Part shown: piece after piece, positions 26,122-33,612 of the stretch
How the letters are laid out: every line of letters starts with the position of its first letter
Position numbering within the stretch: position 1 is the stretch's first letter
Source: Chitiniphilus eburneus
GTDB taxonomy: Bacteria; Pseudomonadota; Gammaproteobacteria; Burkholderiales; Chitinibacteraceae
Direction of reading: 5' to 3'
Assembly (NCBI RefSeq): GCF_005048205.1
Contig: NZ_SUMF01000029.1
Span: 1 to 42,369 of the forward strand
Length of the DNA stretch: 42,369 nt
Made by a program: the position numbers and the translations under genes
The notes under the pieces: generated by a model
Databases searched by the model: none
What the model saw: the letters and a program-made list of their open reading frames with translations, nothing else
What the model was told of the DNA's origin: nothing

Positions 26122-26194
26122 GCCCGCTCCAGCCAGGCGGGCATCGCCCATCGCCATGACAGACAAAGCGTTTCGCCAGGCTTCGCACGCTTTG
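26122..26194 (+). promoter_or_regulatory. Leader hairpins upstream of the ferredoxin gene
   Basis: GCCCGC...GCGGGC (26122-26142) and the perfect 8-bp pair CAAAGCGT...ACGCTTTG (26164-26194) are in the leader. The second stem ends directly against the GGAG ribosome site (26194-26197). It could tune translation of the first gene; no known riboswitch form is recognised. Confidence 0.4.
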
Positions 26195-26207
26195 GAGAAA
26201 CCAGCAC

Positions 26208-26480
26208 ATGCCCACCCTCAGGTTCGTCAACACCGGCACCCAGGTCGAGTTCACCGGCAGCGTGGCGTTGATCGAGATGGAAGACCACATCATGTTCGGC
26301 TGCAAATCCGGCAACTGCGGCACCTGCGCCGTACGCATCGTCAGTGGCGGGGAAAACCTGTCCGAAAAGACCGACCGCGAGCATCGACTGTTCGAACTCA
26401 CCGGCGAAACCGATCCCGCGATGCGGCTCGCCTGCCAATGCAAGGCCTACGGCGACGCCGTGCTGTTTGAAATCAACTAG
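26208..26480 (+). CDS. 2Fe-2S ferredoxin, first gene of the biosynthetic operon
   Basis: This 90-aa plant-type ferredoxin has a GCKSGNCGTC motif (Cys32, Cys37, Cys40) and a fourth ligand in LACQC (Cys76), the C-x4-C-x2-C-x35-C pattern. It has a well-placed ribosome site and ends 9 bases before the oxidase gene. It is the probable electron donor for the iron oxidase encoded next. No ferredoxin reductase is in the window, so a host reductase must serve. A start with no signal peptide places it in the cytoplasm. Confidence 0.9.
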   Translation: MPTLRFVNTGTQVEFTGSVALIEMEDHIMFGCKSGNCGTCAVRIVSGGENLSEKTDREHRLFELTGETDPAMRLACQCKAYGDAVLFEIN

Positions 26481-26489
26481 GAGCTTTCC

Positions 26490-27245
26490 ATGGAACACCA
26501 CAACCGCATCACCGACCGTTCGCTGATCCGCAGCAAGCCCTTTCTCGACAAGGAAGCCAGCGCCCGCGCCAAGCGCGAGATCGACGCCTTCCTCGACGGC
26601 AAGATCGAAGAATGGAACCGCACCGTGCCCTACGCGCGGCACTTCGAAGGCAAACAGGTTCACCTGCCCTACTACCGCCAGTCGCTGATCGAGCACTGCT
26701 GGCGCATCCGCCTGATGCGCAGCGCGCAGGCCAACGCCCTGCATCGCATCACCAAGCTGCACGCCGAGGCCGCCAAGCTGTACGCGGCCTACCAGGACGA
26801 GGAAATGCTGCACGACATGCTGTTCATGCAGGATGCCGAGCGCATCGGCGTCAGCCGTGACGAAATCTACGCCACCGAGCCCAGCTTCTGCACACGCCTG
26901 CTAGCCGGCTACCTGTACTTCGTCGCCGAGCACGAAAAACCGCTGGGGGTGATCTGCTACAGCTACCTGGTCGAATACACCACCCAGAAGATCACCCCCC
27001 GGCAGATCAAAGCCATGGGCGAATCGCTGGGCAAGGACCACATCCGGGGCCAGGCCGCCCACCTGAACACCGACCTGGTCGAAGACCACACCCAGGACAT
27101 GTGGGACATCCTCAGCCTGCTGGTGGACAACGAGCAGGATCTGACCGACATCAAGCGCTACCTCTCGGAGATCCAGGACCTGCTGAAAATGTTCTTCGAA
27201 GAGATGTATCGCCTGCACGGCGCCGCCGAGCAGCAAGCCGCCTGA
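26490..27245 (+). CDS. Haem-oxygenase-like iron-dependent oxidase (HDO superfamily candidate)
   Basis: This 251-aa all-helical protein starts behind AGGAG. It fits the iron-containing redox / haem-oxygenase-like family (CADD, SznF central domain, UndA). Candidate metal ligands are Glu104/Glu105 and His108 in DEEMLHDML, Glu162 in YLVEYTT, and His184, His191, Asp195, His200 in DHIRGQAAHLNTDLVEDH. These enzymes use O2 to hydroxylate nitrogen, cleave C-C bonds or oxidise amino acids. The ferredoxin upstream and three ATP-grasp ligases downstream suggest it oxidises an amino-acid building block. The exact ligand set does not match textbook spacing, so the chemistry is open. Confidence 0.7.
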   Translation: MEHHNRITDRSLIRSKPFLDKEASARAKREIDAFLDGKIEEWNRTVPYARHFEGKQVHLPYYRQSLIEHCWRIRLMRSAQANALHRITKLHAEAAKLYAAYQDEEMLHDMLFMQDAERIGVSRDEIYATEPSFCTRLLAGYLYFVAEHEKPLGVICYSYLVEYTTQKITPRQIKAMGESLGKDHIRGQAAHLNTDLVEDHTQDMWDILSLLVDNEQDLTDIKRYLSEIQDLLKMFFEEMYRLHGAAEQQAA

Positions 27246-27301
27246 GTGCCCGGTGCAATCGCCCGCCGCCCCTGCGGCGGCGGGCAGCGAGGATGAACAC
27301 A

Positions 27302-28549
27302 ATGAAACAGGGATTCTTGATTCTGTCGCACCAGGGCCTGTCGATGGTGGCGCCGCTCGCCGCCGAGCTGGCCCGGCGCGGCTACGCGGCCTGCGTACTG
27401 TCGTCCGCCTCCGCGCGCGGCCTGCATCCGGAATGGGCGGAACAGGTGGACCATGCCGCGTTCACCGACGACCACGCATTGTCCTGGCCACAGGTGGACA
27501 CCCATCTCGACACACTCGCCGGGCAATACCGCATGGTCGGCTGCATCTCGGTGTGGGATGGCTATCGCGGCCTGATGGCGCAGGCCAACCAGCGGCTCGG
27601 CGCCTGCGACGTACCGGCGACGGTGATCGACGCACTGCGCGACAAACTGGCAATGCGCGACACGCTGGCCCGGCATGGCCTGACGAAAAAGACCGCGCAG
27701 CCACTGACGCCGGAACGCTTCGCCGCACTGGAGCACCGCGCGGCGCACTTCATCAAACCGCGCACCGGCCTGGCCAGCTTCGGCACCTTCCGCGCCGACC
27801 GACTGACCCATTTCGACGAACTGGCGGCGCTGTGGCGCCTGGCCTGCGAAGACGCGGCCTATAGCGGCATCTTCAGCGGCGAACCGGCCTTCATCGTCGA
27901 AGACCTGATCCGTGGCCCGGAATGCAGCTTCGAGGTCAGCGTCGAGCGTGGCTGCGTCTGCGTCCACGCGGTACATGAAAAGATCGACCTGCAATCGCAC
28001 GGCCGCACCACGCTGGAAAACGCCTGCACCTGCCCCCCGCTGTCGCTGCCGCCCCAGGCCGCCGCCAGCGGCCACGACTTCATCGCGCGCTGCCTGGCCG
28101 CCTTCGGCATCCAGAGCGGCGTCTACCACATCGAAGCGCGCCATCACCCCGAAGACGGCTGGGAGATCATCGAGATCAACCCACGCATCGGCGGCGCCTA
28201 CATCGTCGACAGCACGCAACTGCACAGCGGCGTCGATCTGCTGGCACGCTGGCTGGACCTGCTGACCGGCCGCATCGCCGCCCCCGCGCACAACGAACGC
28301 CGCCACACCTTCTTCCGCGTATTTTTCGGCGAAAGCGGCCGCACCGTGCGCCAGCTCAGCCGCCGCGACACCGGCCAGCCCGCGCTGCGCGACAAACTGT
28401 TCGTGCGCGAAGGCGAACGGCTGCCGCAGGTCGAGCGCGAAATCTTCATCGGCCAGGCGCTGTGGGACATCACCGCGCTCTCCACCGCCGAACGCGCGCG
28501 CTTCGTGATCGACAGCCAGGCGCACTTCGCCATCGAGTATCACGCATGA
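27302..28549 (+). CDS. ATP-grasp ligase 1
   Basis: It has 415 aa from ATG 27302, with GCGAGG 9 bases upstream; an ATG at 27293 sits on the ribosome site. ATP-grasp features are FIKPRTGLASFGTF (ATP-binding Lys), FIVEDLIRGPECSFEVSV (Glu of the adenine site and the strand after it), and the metal-binding EIIEINPRIGGAYIV. It resembles carnosine-synthase/BacD-type carboxylate-amine ligases, which activate a carboxylate as acyl phosphate and join it to an amine. It ends ATGA into ligase 2, a coupled arrangement. Substrate unknown. Confidence 0.85.
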   Translation: MKQGFLILSHQGLSMVAPLAAELARRGYAACVLSSASARGLHPEWAEQVDHAAFTDDHALSWPQVDTHLDTLAGQYRMVGCISVWDGYRGLMAQANQRLGACDVPATVIDALRDKLAMRDTLARHGLTKKTAQPLTPERFAALEHRAAHFIKPRTGLASFGTFRADRLTHFDELAALWRLACEDAAYSGIFSGEPAFIVEDLIRGPECSFEVSVERGCVCVHAVHEKIDLQSHGRTTLENACTCPPLSLPPQAAASGHDFIARCLAAFGIQSGVYHIEARHHPEDGWEIIEINPRIGGAYIVDSTQLHSGVDLLARWLDLLTGRIAAPAHNERRHTFFRVFFGESGRTVRQLSRRDTGQPALRDKLFVREGERLPQVEREIFIGQALWDITALSTAERARFVIDSQAHFAIEYHA

Positions 28550-29712
28550 ACATCGTCATCCTGCACCGCATTCCCTACGCCAAAGTACGCTACGACCTGG
28601 CGATCGACCACGCCCGCCACCGCGTCACCTACCTGTGCCTGGACGCCACCAGCGCCGCCGACCTGCCGAGCACGGCCGACTTCCGCCTGCTGGAACGCGA
28701 ACGCTTCGACGCCGACCACCTGGCCGCCACGCTGGCGCCGTTGTGGCAAGACGCAGATCGCATCATCGCGCGCTCGGAATACGACCTGCTGGCCGCCGCG
28801 CAACTGCGCGAACGCTTCGATATCCCCGGCGAGCGCCCGGCCGCCCTCCTGCCGCTGCGCGACAAATGGCTGATGCGCGAACGCTGCCGCACCGCCGGCC
28901 TGCCGCAGCCCGACTACTGGGACGCCGCCACCTTCGCGCACCAAGCGCCGGAAACCGGCCGCTACCTGATCAAGCCCCGGCTCGAAGCCTCCAGCACCGG
29001 CATCGTTACCGGCACGCGGGCGGAGATCGCGGCGCGGCTGGCGCAGCTCGACGATACCGGCGCGCTGATCGTCGAAGCCTTCGTCCCCGGCGACATCTTC
29101 CATGTGGACGGCTTCATCGCCGCCGGCCGCATCGTCACCGCCGTGACCAGCGATTACGTGGGCGACTGCCTCAATTACGCCAACGGCGCACCACTGGGAT
29201 CGGCACAACGGCCGGCCGACGCGGTGGCGCTGGCGCTGGCCGGCCGCACGCTGGCCGCGCTGGGCCAGCGCGACGGCAGCTTTCACTTCGAAGGCATCCG
29301 CGATCCGGACGGCCACTACTGGTTCCTGGAAACCGCCGCGCGCGTCGGCGGCGCCGGGGTGGCGGAAACCTTCGAACTGAAAACCGGCATCAACCTCTAC
29401 CAGGCCGACCTGTACTACCAATTGCACGCCGAAGCGCCCGTGCTGCAACCGCGCGAGCACGACCACTACTTCGGCTGGTTCGTCTACCCCGGCCACCGCT
29501 ACCACGGACCGCTGCACGTCGACTTCGACGCCGCCCGCTGGCAGGACACCCTGCGCTCCCACCAGCGCAACCACCGCCCCCGGGACAGCCACGGCATCAG
29601 CTACACCCCCGGCGCATCGCCGCTATCGGGCGTGGTCCAGGGCAACGCCGACGCCGTACGCCACACACTACAACGCATCTTTGCCGAAACCCGGGTCAGC
29701 CAGACCGCCTGA
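28546..29712 (+). CDS. ATP-grasp ligase 2
   Basis: This 388-aa protein's ATG overlaps the stop of ligase 1 (ATGA). It begins MNIVILHRIPYAKVRYD, then a conserved LPLRDKWLMRERCRTAGLPQP turn, YLIKPRLEASSTGI (ATP Lys), ALIVEAFVPGDIFHVDGFI, and FHFEGIRDPDGHYWFLETAARVGGAG (metal site). It is a second, clearly different ATP-grasp ligase of the amino-acid ligase type, so it is not a recent duplicate of its neighbours. It is likely to add a second residue to the same product. Confidence 0.85.
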   Translation: MNIVILHRIPYAKVRYDLAIDHARHRVTYLCLDATSAADLPSTADFRLLERERFDADHLAATLAPLWQDADRIIARSEYDLLAAAQLRERFDIPGERPAALLPLRDKWLMRERCRTAGLPQPDYWDAATFAHQAPETGRYLIKPRLEASSTGIVTGTRAEIAARLAQLDDTGALIVEAFVPGDIFHVDGFIAAGRIVTAVTSDYVGDCLNYANGAPLGSAQRPADAVALALAGRTLAALGQRDGSFHFEGIRDPDGHYWFLETAARVGGAGVAETFELKTGINLYQADLYYQLHAEAPVLQPREHDHYFGWFVYPGHRYHGPLHVDFDAARWQDTLRSHQRNHRPRDSHGISYTPGASPLSGVVQGNADAVRHTLQRIFAETRVSQTA

Positions 29713-29729
29713 AACGCTCGAGGACCGCC

Positions 29730-31004
29730 ATGGAACACTGCCTGATCGTCGTTGGCTACAACAACGTACGCATCTACGACATCGCCAAGCTGCGCGCCAT
29801 CGCCCAGCGACGCGGCCTGCGGCTGATGCTGCTGACCGAACGCCCGCAGCCACAGGACTACGACGCCGCCGACGCGGTGATCGTCGTCTCGCTGGACGCC
29901 GCCGCGCTGGACGCCGCGCAGGCCGTGGTAGCAGCCGCGCTGACCCAGCACGGGCTACGCCCGCTGGGCATCCTGCCATTCTCCGACCGGGGCATCCTGC
30001 TCGGCGCGCGGCTCGCCACCCGCTTCGGTCTGCCCGGCCCGGCCCCCGCACAGGCCGCCGCCGGGCTGGACAAACGCGTGTTCCGCGCGCTGGACCAGGC
30101 CCGCACCGAACGCGCGCCCGGCTACCAGCCGGTATTCAGCACCCAGGTGGACACCCTGGACGCCTTGCAGACCACCGTAGCCACGCTGGGCGGCAAAGCC
30201 TTCGTCAAACCCGCCAGCGAAGGCAACAGCCGCGGTTGCCACGTCATCCGCCACCTCGGCGCCTGTGCCGCCGTATGGCAGGCGCTGGCGCCCTACCGCC
30301 AGGGCGGCGTGATCGTCGAAACACTGATCGAACACGCCCGCGAATACAGTTGGGATTACGTCGCCGGCCAGTGCTGGATCACCGAAAAGCACACCACACA
30401 GGACGAATTCCGCGCCGAATACCAACAGATCGTACCGGCGCCGCTATTGGCCACCGACGCGCATCGCATCGATCAGGCCGGGCGCTACATGCGCGCACTG
30501 GTGTCCGACACCAACGGCGCCTACCACAACGAAATCTTCCACCGCGACGACACCACCTGGGCGGTGGAAACCAATATGCGCCCGGCCGGCATGCACATCT
30601 GGGACCTCGCCGCCCTGTCGTTCCCCGGCTTCAACCCGTGGGAAGAATGGGTGGCCTGGGCGCTCGACGACAGCCACCGCGCCGCGCCATTGCAGCGCCG
30701 GGGCTACAGCGGCATCCGCATGCTGCGCGCACCGGCCGACGGCATCCTGCTCGCGATGCCGGACATCGCCACACTGGCCCAGGCGCTGGGCATCGCCGTG
30801 GAACAGGCCGGCTATTCCAAGCAGCCGGGCGACATCGTCAGCGCCACCGTGCGCGACAACGCCGCCTTCATCGGCCAGATCATCCTGCACGCCGACGACC
30901 ACGCCACACTGCGCGCCCGGCTGGACGCGCTGGCCGGCGCCATCGAGGCCAGCCTGCACATCGCACCGCATGCCGTCACCCAGCCCGTACCGGCACTGAC
31001 ATGA
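29730..31004 (+). CDS. ATP-grasp ligase 3
   Basis: This is a 424-aa protein from ATG 29730. It starts MEHCLIVVGYNNVRIYDI. ATP-grasp parts are AFVKPASEGNSRGCHVI, VIVETLIEHAREYSWDYV and the metal site TWAVETNMRPAGMHIWD. The C-terminal third (RGYSGIRMLRAP..., PGDIVSATVRD) is the lid and tail seen in acyl-phosphate ligases of natural-product pathways. Its stop overlaps the exporter start (ATGA). Three ligases in one operon suggest three amide-forming steps, or one step on a non-amino-acid carboxylate. Confidence 0.82.
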   Translation: MEHCLIVVGYNNVRIYDIAKLRAIAQRRGLRLMLLTERPQPQDYDAADAVIVVSLDAAALDAAQAVVAAALTQHGLRPLGILPFSDRGILLGARLATRFGLPGPAPAQAAAGLDKRVFRALDQARTERAPGYQPVFSTQVDTLDALQTTVATLGGKAFVKPASEGNSRGCHVIRHLGACAAVWQALAPYRQGGVIVETLIEHAREYSWDYVAGQCWITEKHTTQDEFRAEYQQIVPAPLLATDAHRIDQAGRYMRALVSDTNGAYHNEIFHRDDTTWAVETNMRPAGMHIWDLAALSFPGFNPWEEWVAWALDDSHRAAPLQRRGYSGIRMLRAPADGILLAMPDIATLAQALGIAVEQAGYSKQPGDIVSATVRDNAAFIGQIILHADDHATLRARLDALAGAIEASLHIAPHAVTQPVPALT

Positions 31005-32224
31005 CCCGCTCGCGCATCGCCGTCTTCCTCGCCTCGCGCGCGGCCTCCACCCTGGGCGACCAGATGCTGATGTTCGCAGTGCCGCTGATCGTCTACCGCG
31101 CCACCGGCAGCGTCTCGATGTCCGGACTGGCCTTTCTCTGCGAATGGCTGCCCCGCGTCGTCTCGCTGCCGCTGGCCGGCGTACTGGCCGACCGCGTGGG
31201 TGGCGCGCGCGTCTACGTCGTGGCCGACAGCGTGCGCGCCGTGGCCTGCCTGCTGGCGGCCTGGGCACTGGCCGTAGCGCCCCAGCAGGCGTTCGCCGTC
31301 ACCGCCCTGCTGATGGCGCTGTGCGCGTTCTGCTACGCCCAGGCCTTCATCGCCCTGGAAGCCACCGTACCGCTGCTGGTGAGCAAAGCCGACATGCCCA
31401 AGGCGCAGAGCACCCTGCAAGGCATCAACTACGGCGCCGGCGTGGCCGGCCCCGCACTGGCCGGCCTGCTGATGCTGTGGCTGGCGCCGGCACAGCTACT
31501 ATGGGCCGCCAGCGCAGTATTCGCGCTCAGCGCCTGCGGCGTGCGCACCCTGCGTGCAGCGCGACGGATCGATACCGACGTCCGCCGCGAAGGCGTACTG
31601 GCCGGCCTGGCAACCGGCTTTCGCATCCTGCGCGGCACGCCGTTGCTGATCGCACTGGTGGGGTTGTCGCTGGCGGTAAACCTGGTGGTGGGGCTGGCGC
31701 TGGCCACCGGCGCCGCCATCACCGTCGGCCACTTCGGCCTGCCCGATCAAGCCTACGCCAGCCTCCAGGTCTCGGTGGGCATCCTGTCGATCGCCAGCTT
31801 CCTGCTGGTACCGTGGCTGCTCAAGCGCATCTCGGTCTACCGTCTGGGCATCGTCGCCTTCCTGGTCATCGCCGTCGGCGGGCTGATCATGGGGCTGGCC
31901 GGCAGCTACCCCGTGTTCGTGTTCGGCTACGCGCTGAGCTTCGCCCTGTGCGGCCTGTTCAACGTCTTCATCCGCACCGAACGCCTGCACTGGATACCGC
32001 AAGCGCAACTGGGCCGCGCCATCGGCCTGATCGTCCTGCTCAACCAATTGAGCCTGCCGCTGGCGGGGCTGCTGGTCACGGCGGTGGGCGACCGCGTACC
32101 GGTACAGCGGCTCTACCTCGCCGTAGCCCTGCTGGCAGTGGCGACCTTCCTGCTGCTGCGTCGCTACCTGCATCGCCATTCCCGCACCGCGCTACCGCCC
32201 GAACTGATCCCCAAGGCAGCGTGA
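31001..32224 (+). CDS. MFS exporter of the biosynthetic operon
   Basis: This 407-aa protein has about 10-12 hydrophobic membrane segments and the MFS loop motif near GVLADRVGGARVYV (motif A, residues about 58-71). MTRSRIAVFLASRAASTLGDQM at the start is typical of drug/peptide efflux MFS members. Its ATG overlaps the ligase 3 stop, so it is made with the pathway. It is the likely exporter and self-resistance function for the product. A 13-bp inverted repeat follows at once, marking the operon end. Confidence 0.88.
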   Translation: MTRSRIAVFLASRAASTLGDQMLMFAVPLIVYRATGSVSMSGLAFLCEWLPRVVSLPLAGVLADRVGGARVYVVADSVRAVACLLAAWALAVAPQQAFAVTALLMALCAFCYAQAFIALEATVPLLVSKADMPKAQSTLQGINYGAGVAGPALAGLLMLWLAPAQLLWAASAVFALSACGVRTLRAARRIDTDVRREGVLAGLATGFRILRGTPLLIALVGLSLAVNLVVGLALATGAAITVGHFGLPDQAYASLQVSVGILSIASFLLVPWLLKRISVYRLGIVAFLVIAVGGLIMGLAGSYPVFVFGYALSFALCGLFNVFIRTERLHWIPQAQLGRAIGLIVLLNQLSLPLAGLLVTAVGDRVPVQRLYLAVALLAVATFLLLRRYLHRHSRTALPPELIPKAA

Positions 32225-32230
32225 ACCCAA

Positions 32231-32264
32231 ACCACCACACCGCACCCAAGCGCGGTGTGGTGGT
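32231..32264. terminator. 13-bp perfect inverted repeat between convergent genes
   Basis: ACCACCACACCGC...GCGGTGTGGTGGT is perfect over 13 bp with an 8-base loop. It lies 7 bases past the exporter stop and 20 before the end of the convergent lipoprotein gene. It has no long T-run, so it is probably a bidirectional terminator of weaker type. Confidence 0.6.
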
Positions 32265-32283
32265 GGGTGCGGCCATGAGCGAC

Positions 32284-33084
32284 TCAGGGACGCTTCACCA
32301 CATTGAAGATCACCCCACCGGTCCGGCTACTGTTGGGCGCCATGCCCAGCAGGCGGCCACCGCTGGTTTCGTACAACGCCACACCGGTGAACGTCAGCCC
32401 CGCCGACACGCACGGCGCCACACCGAAGGTAGTGCTGATCGCATAATAGTTATGCGTCGCATCCGGAGTCACGGTACCGCTGAAAGCGCACCCGGCCGTA
32501 TCCACGCCGGTGACCTTGCCATCGCTGTCCACGGTCAACACCACCACCTCGGTACCGCCCGGGCTGCTGGCCAGACCATCGTAGGAGCCGGCCACCGCCG
32601 CCAGCGACGGGGTGTTTTCATAGGCGGAATCGTAATTGGCGCTGAAGGTCACCGTATCCGCGTTCTGGCCATAGGTAAGACTGCCCGAGATCGTGCTCTG
32701 CTCGGTGTAGCTGCCAGTGATCGAGGCCGGACTGATGGTGCCCAGCTCGATGTTGTAATCGACCGCATTGTTGGAGGCCAGCGTACCGTCGCTGGCAGAG
32801 AGAACGCCTTCCACACCACCGCCGATGATGCTCGACGACAGCTTGGTGGTGTACCAGGTATAGAACTGCCCGCTGGGCACGATCAGCGTGGTGGTCTGGC
32901 GGCTGTCGGACGTGGATCCCCTGTAGATCCCCTGGGCCGGCACCGGGGTCGGGGTCGGCGCCGTGGTGGGCGTGGGGGACGGATCACCGCCCCCGGTGCC
33001 ATCGGCGGGCCCGTTACAACTGATCAGCCCCAATGAAAACACCGAGGTCAGCGCCAGCGTGACCGAAGCGGCCTTATAGTTCAT
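32284..33084 (-). CDS. Beta-rich lipoprotein, 266 aa
   Basis: Start ATG 33084 has AGGAGG upstream. A signal peptide ends in lipobox LISC (Cys about 23). A Pro/Thr linker (about 35-50, TPTTAPTPTPVP) follows, then a beta-rich body with alternating Thr/Ser strands. Two cysteines (AGC, APC) near 200-225 could form a disulfide. It is an outer-membrane or periplasmic lipoprotein of unknown role; the repeats do not match a family I know. It converges on the biosynthetic operon and is probably unrelated to it. Confidence 0.7.
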   Translation of the reverse strand: MNYKAASVTLALTSVFSLGLISCNGPADGTGGGDPSPTPTTAPTPTPVPAQGIYRGSTSDSRQTTTLIVPSGQFYTWYTTKLSSSIIGGGVEGVLSASDGTLASNNAVDYNIELGTISPASITGSYTEQSTISGSLTYGQNADTVTFSANYDSAYENTPSLAAVAGSYDGLASSPGGTEVVVLTVDSDGKVTGVDTAGCAFSGTVTPDATHNYYAISTTFGVAPCVSAGLTFTGVALYETSGGRLLGMAPNSSRTGGVIFNVVKRP

Positions 33085-33612
33085 TCCAGTCCTCCTGAGG
33101 GGTTTGCTCATGCGACACGCGACAGTAGTCCCTATCCAGAGCCAGTGACAATCGCCAAGGCTGCACCATCCGCAAGGCTCGGCAAGCCCGGCATCGCGGG
33201 CGGCACCGGCCCGCCACCGCGCAGCCTGTCTTCAGGGTAAGCCAAGATCGCCCAGGATGAAGCCCGAACACACCGCCTCCAAAGCGCCACGCCCATCGCA
33301 CCGCATGATATCCGCATCGCCGCCTGCCCTGGCGTAAGCAAAGCACACTGCCAACCACCCCCGGCCGTCCTTCCGGCGCCGGCACGCAAAACGCCATCCG
33401 ATCGTCAGCTACCAACGGTTGCCACTGGCCCGCGCCGGGATAATCGTCGCCTTGTCGCCGCCCGACGGCAGCGCCCGCGGATAGCGGCCATGACGCAATG
33501 CTGCAAGAACCCGGGCGTAGTCCAGTCAGCCCACTTATCGCTGGATGTAGCAAAAGAGATAGAATGCCGCTTTACCGCTGTCAGCAAACCAACAAAAAGT
33601 AAGCTTTCCAGC
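33085..33612. other. 528-bp divergent intergenic region
   Basis: It separates the lipoprotein gene from the T6SS cluster and should hold promoters for both. No gene with a ribosome site is seen; open leftward frames are Arg/Gly-rich shadows. An in-frame ATG at 33490 could lengthen the next gene by 41 residues. Confidence 0.4.

Noticed and set aside
27158-28543. Leftward 461-aa frame over ATP-grasp ligase 1
   Set aside because: Ala/Gly/Asp/Val-rich antisense shadow without motifs; the ligase frame shows the metal-binding EINPR motif.
28635-31004. Fusion of ligases 2 and 3 in one long frame
   Set aside because: The in-frame extension upstream of 29730 is a Pro/Arg-rich shadow of ligase 2; ligase 3 has its own ATG.
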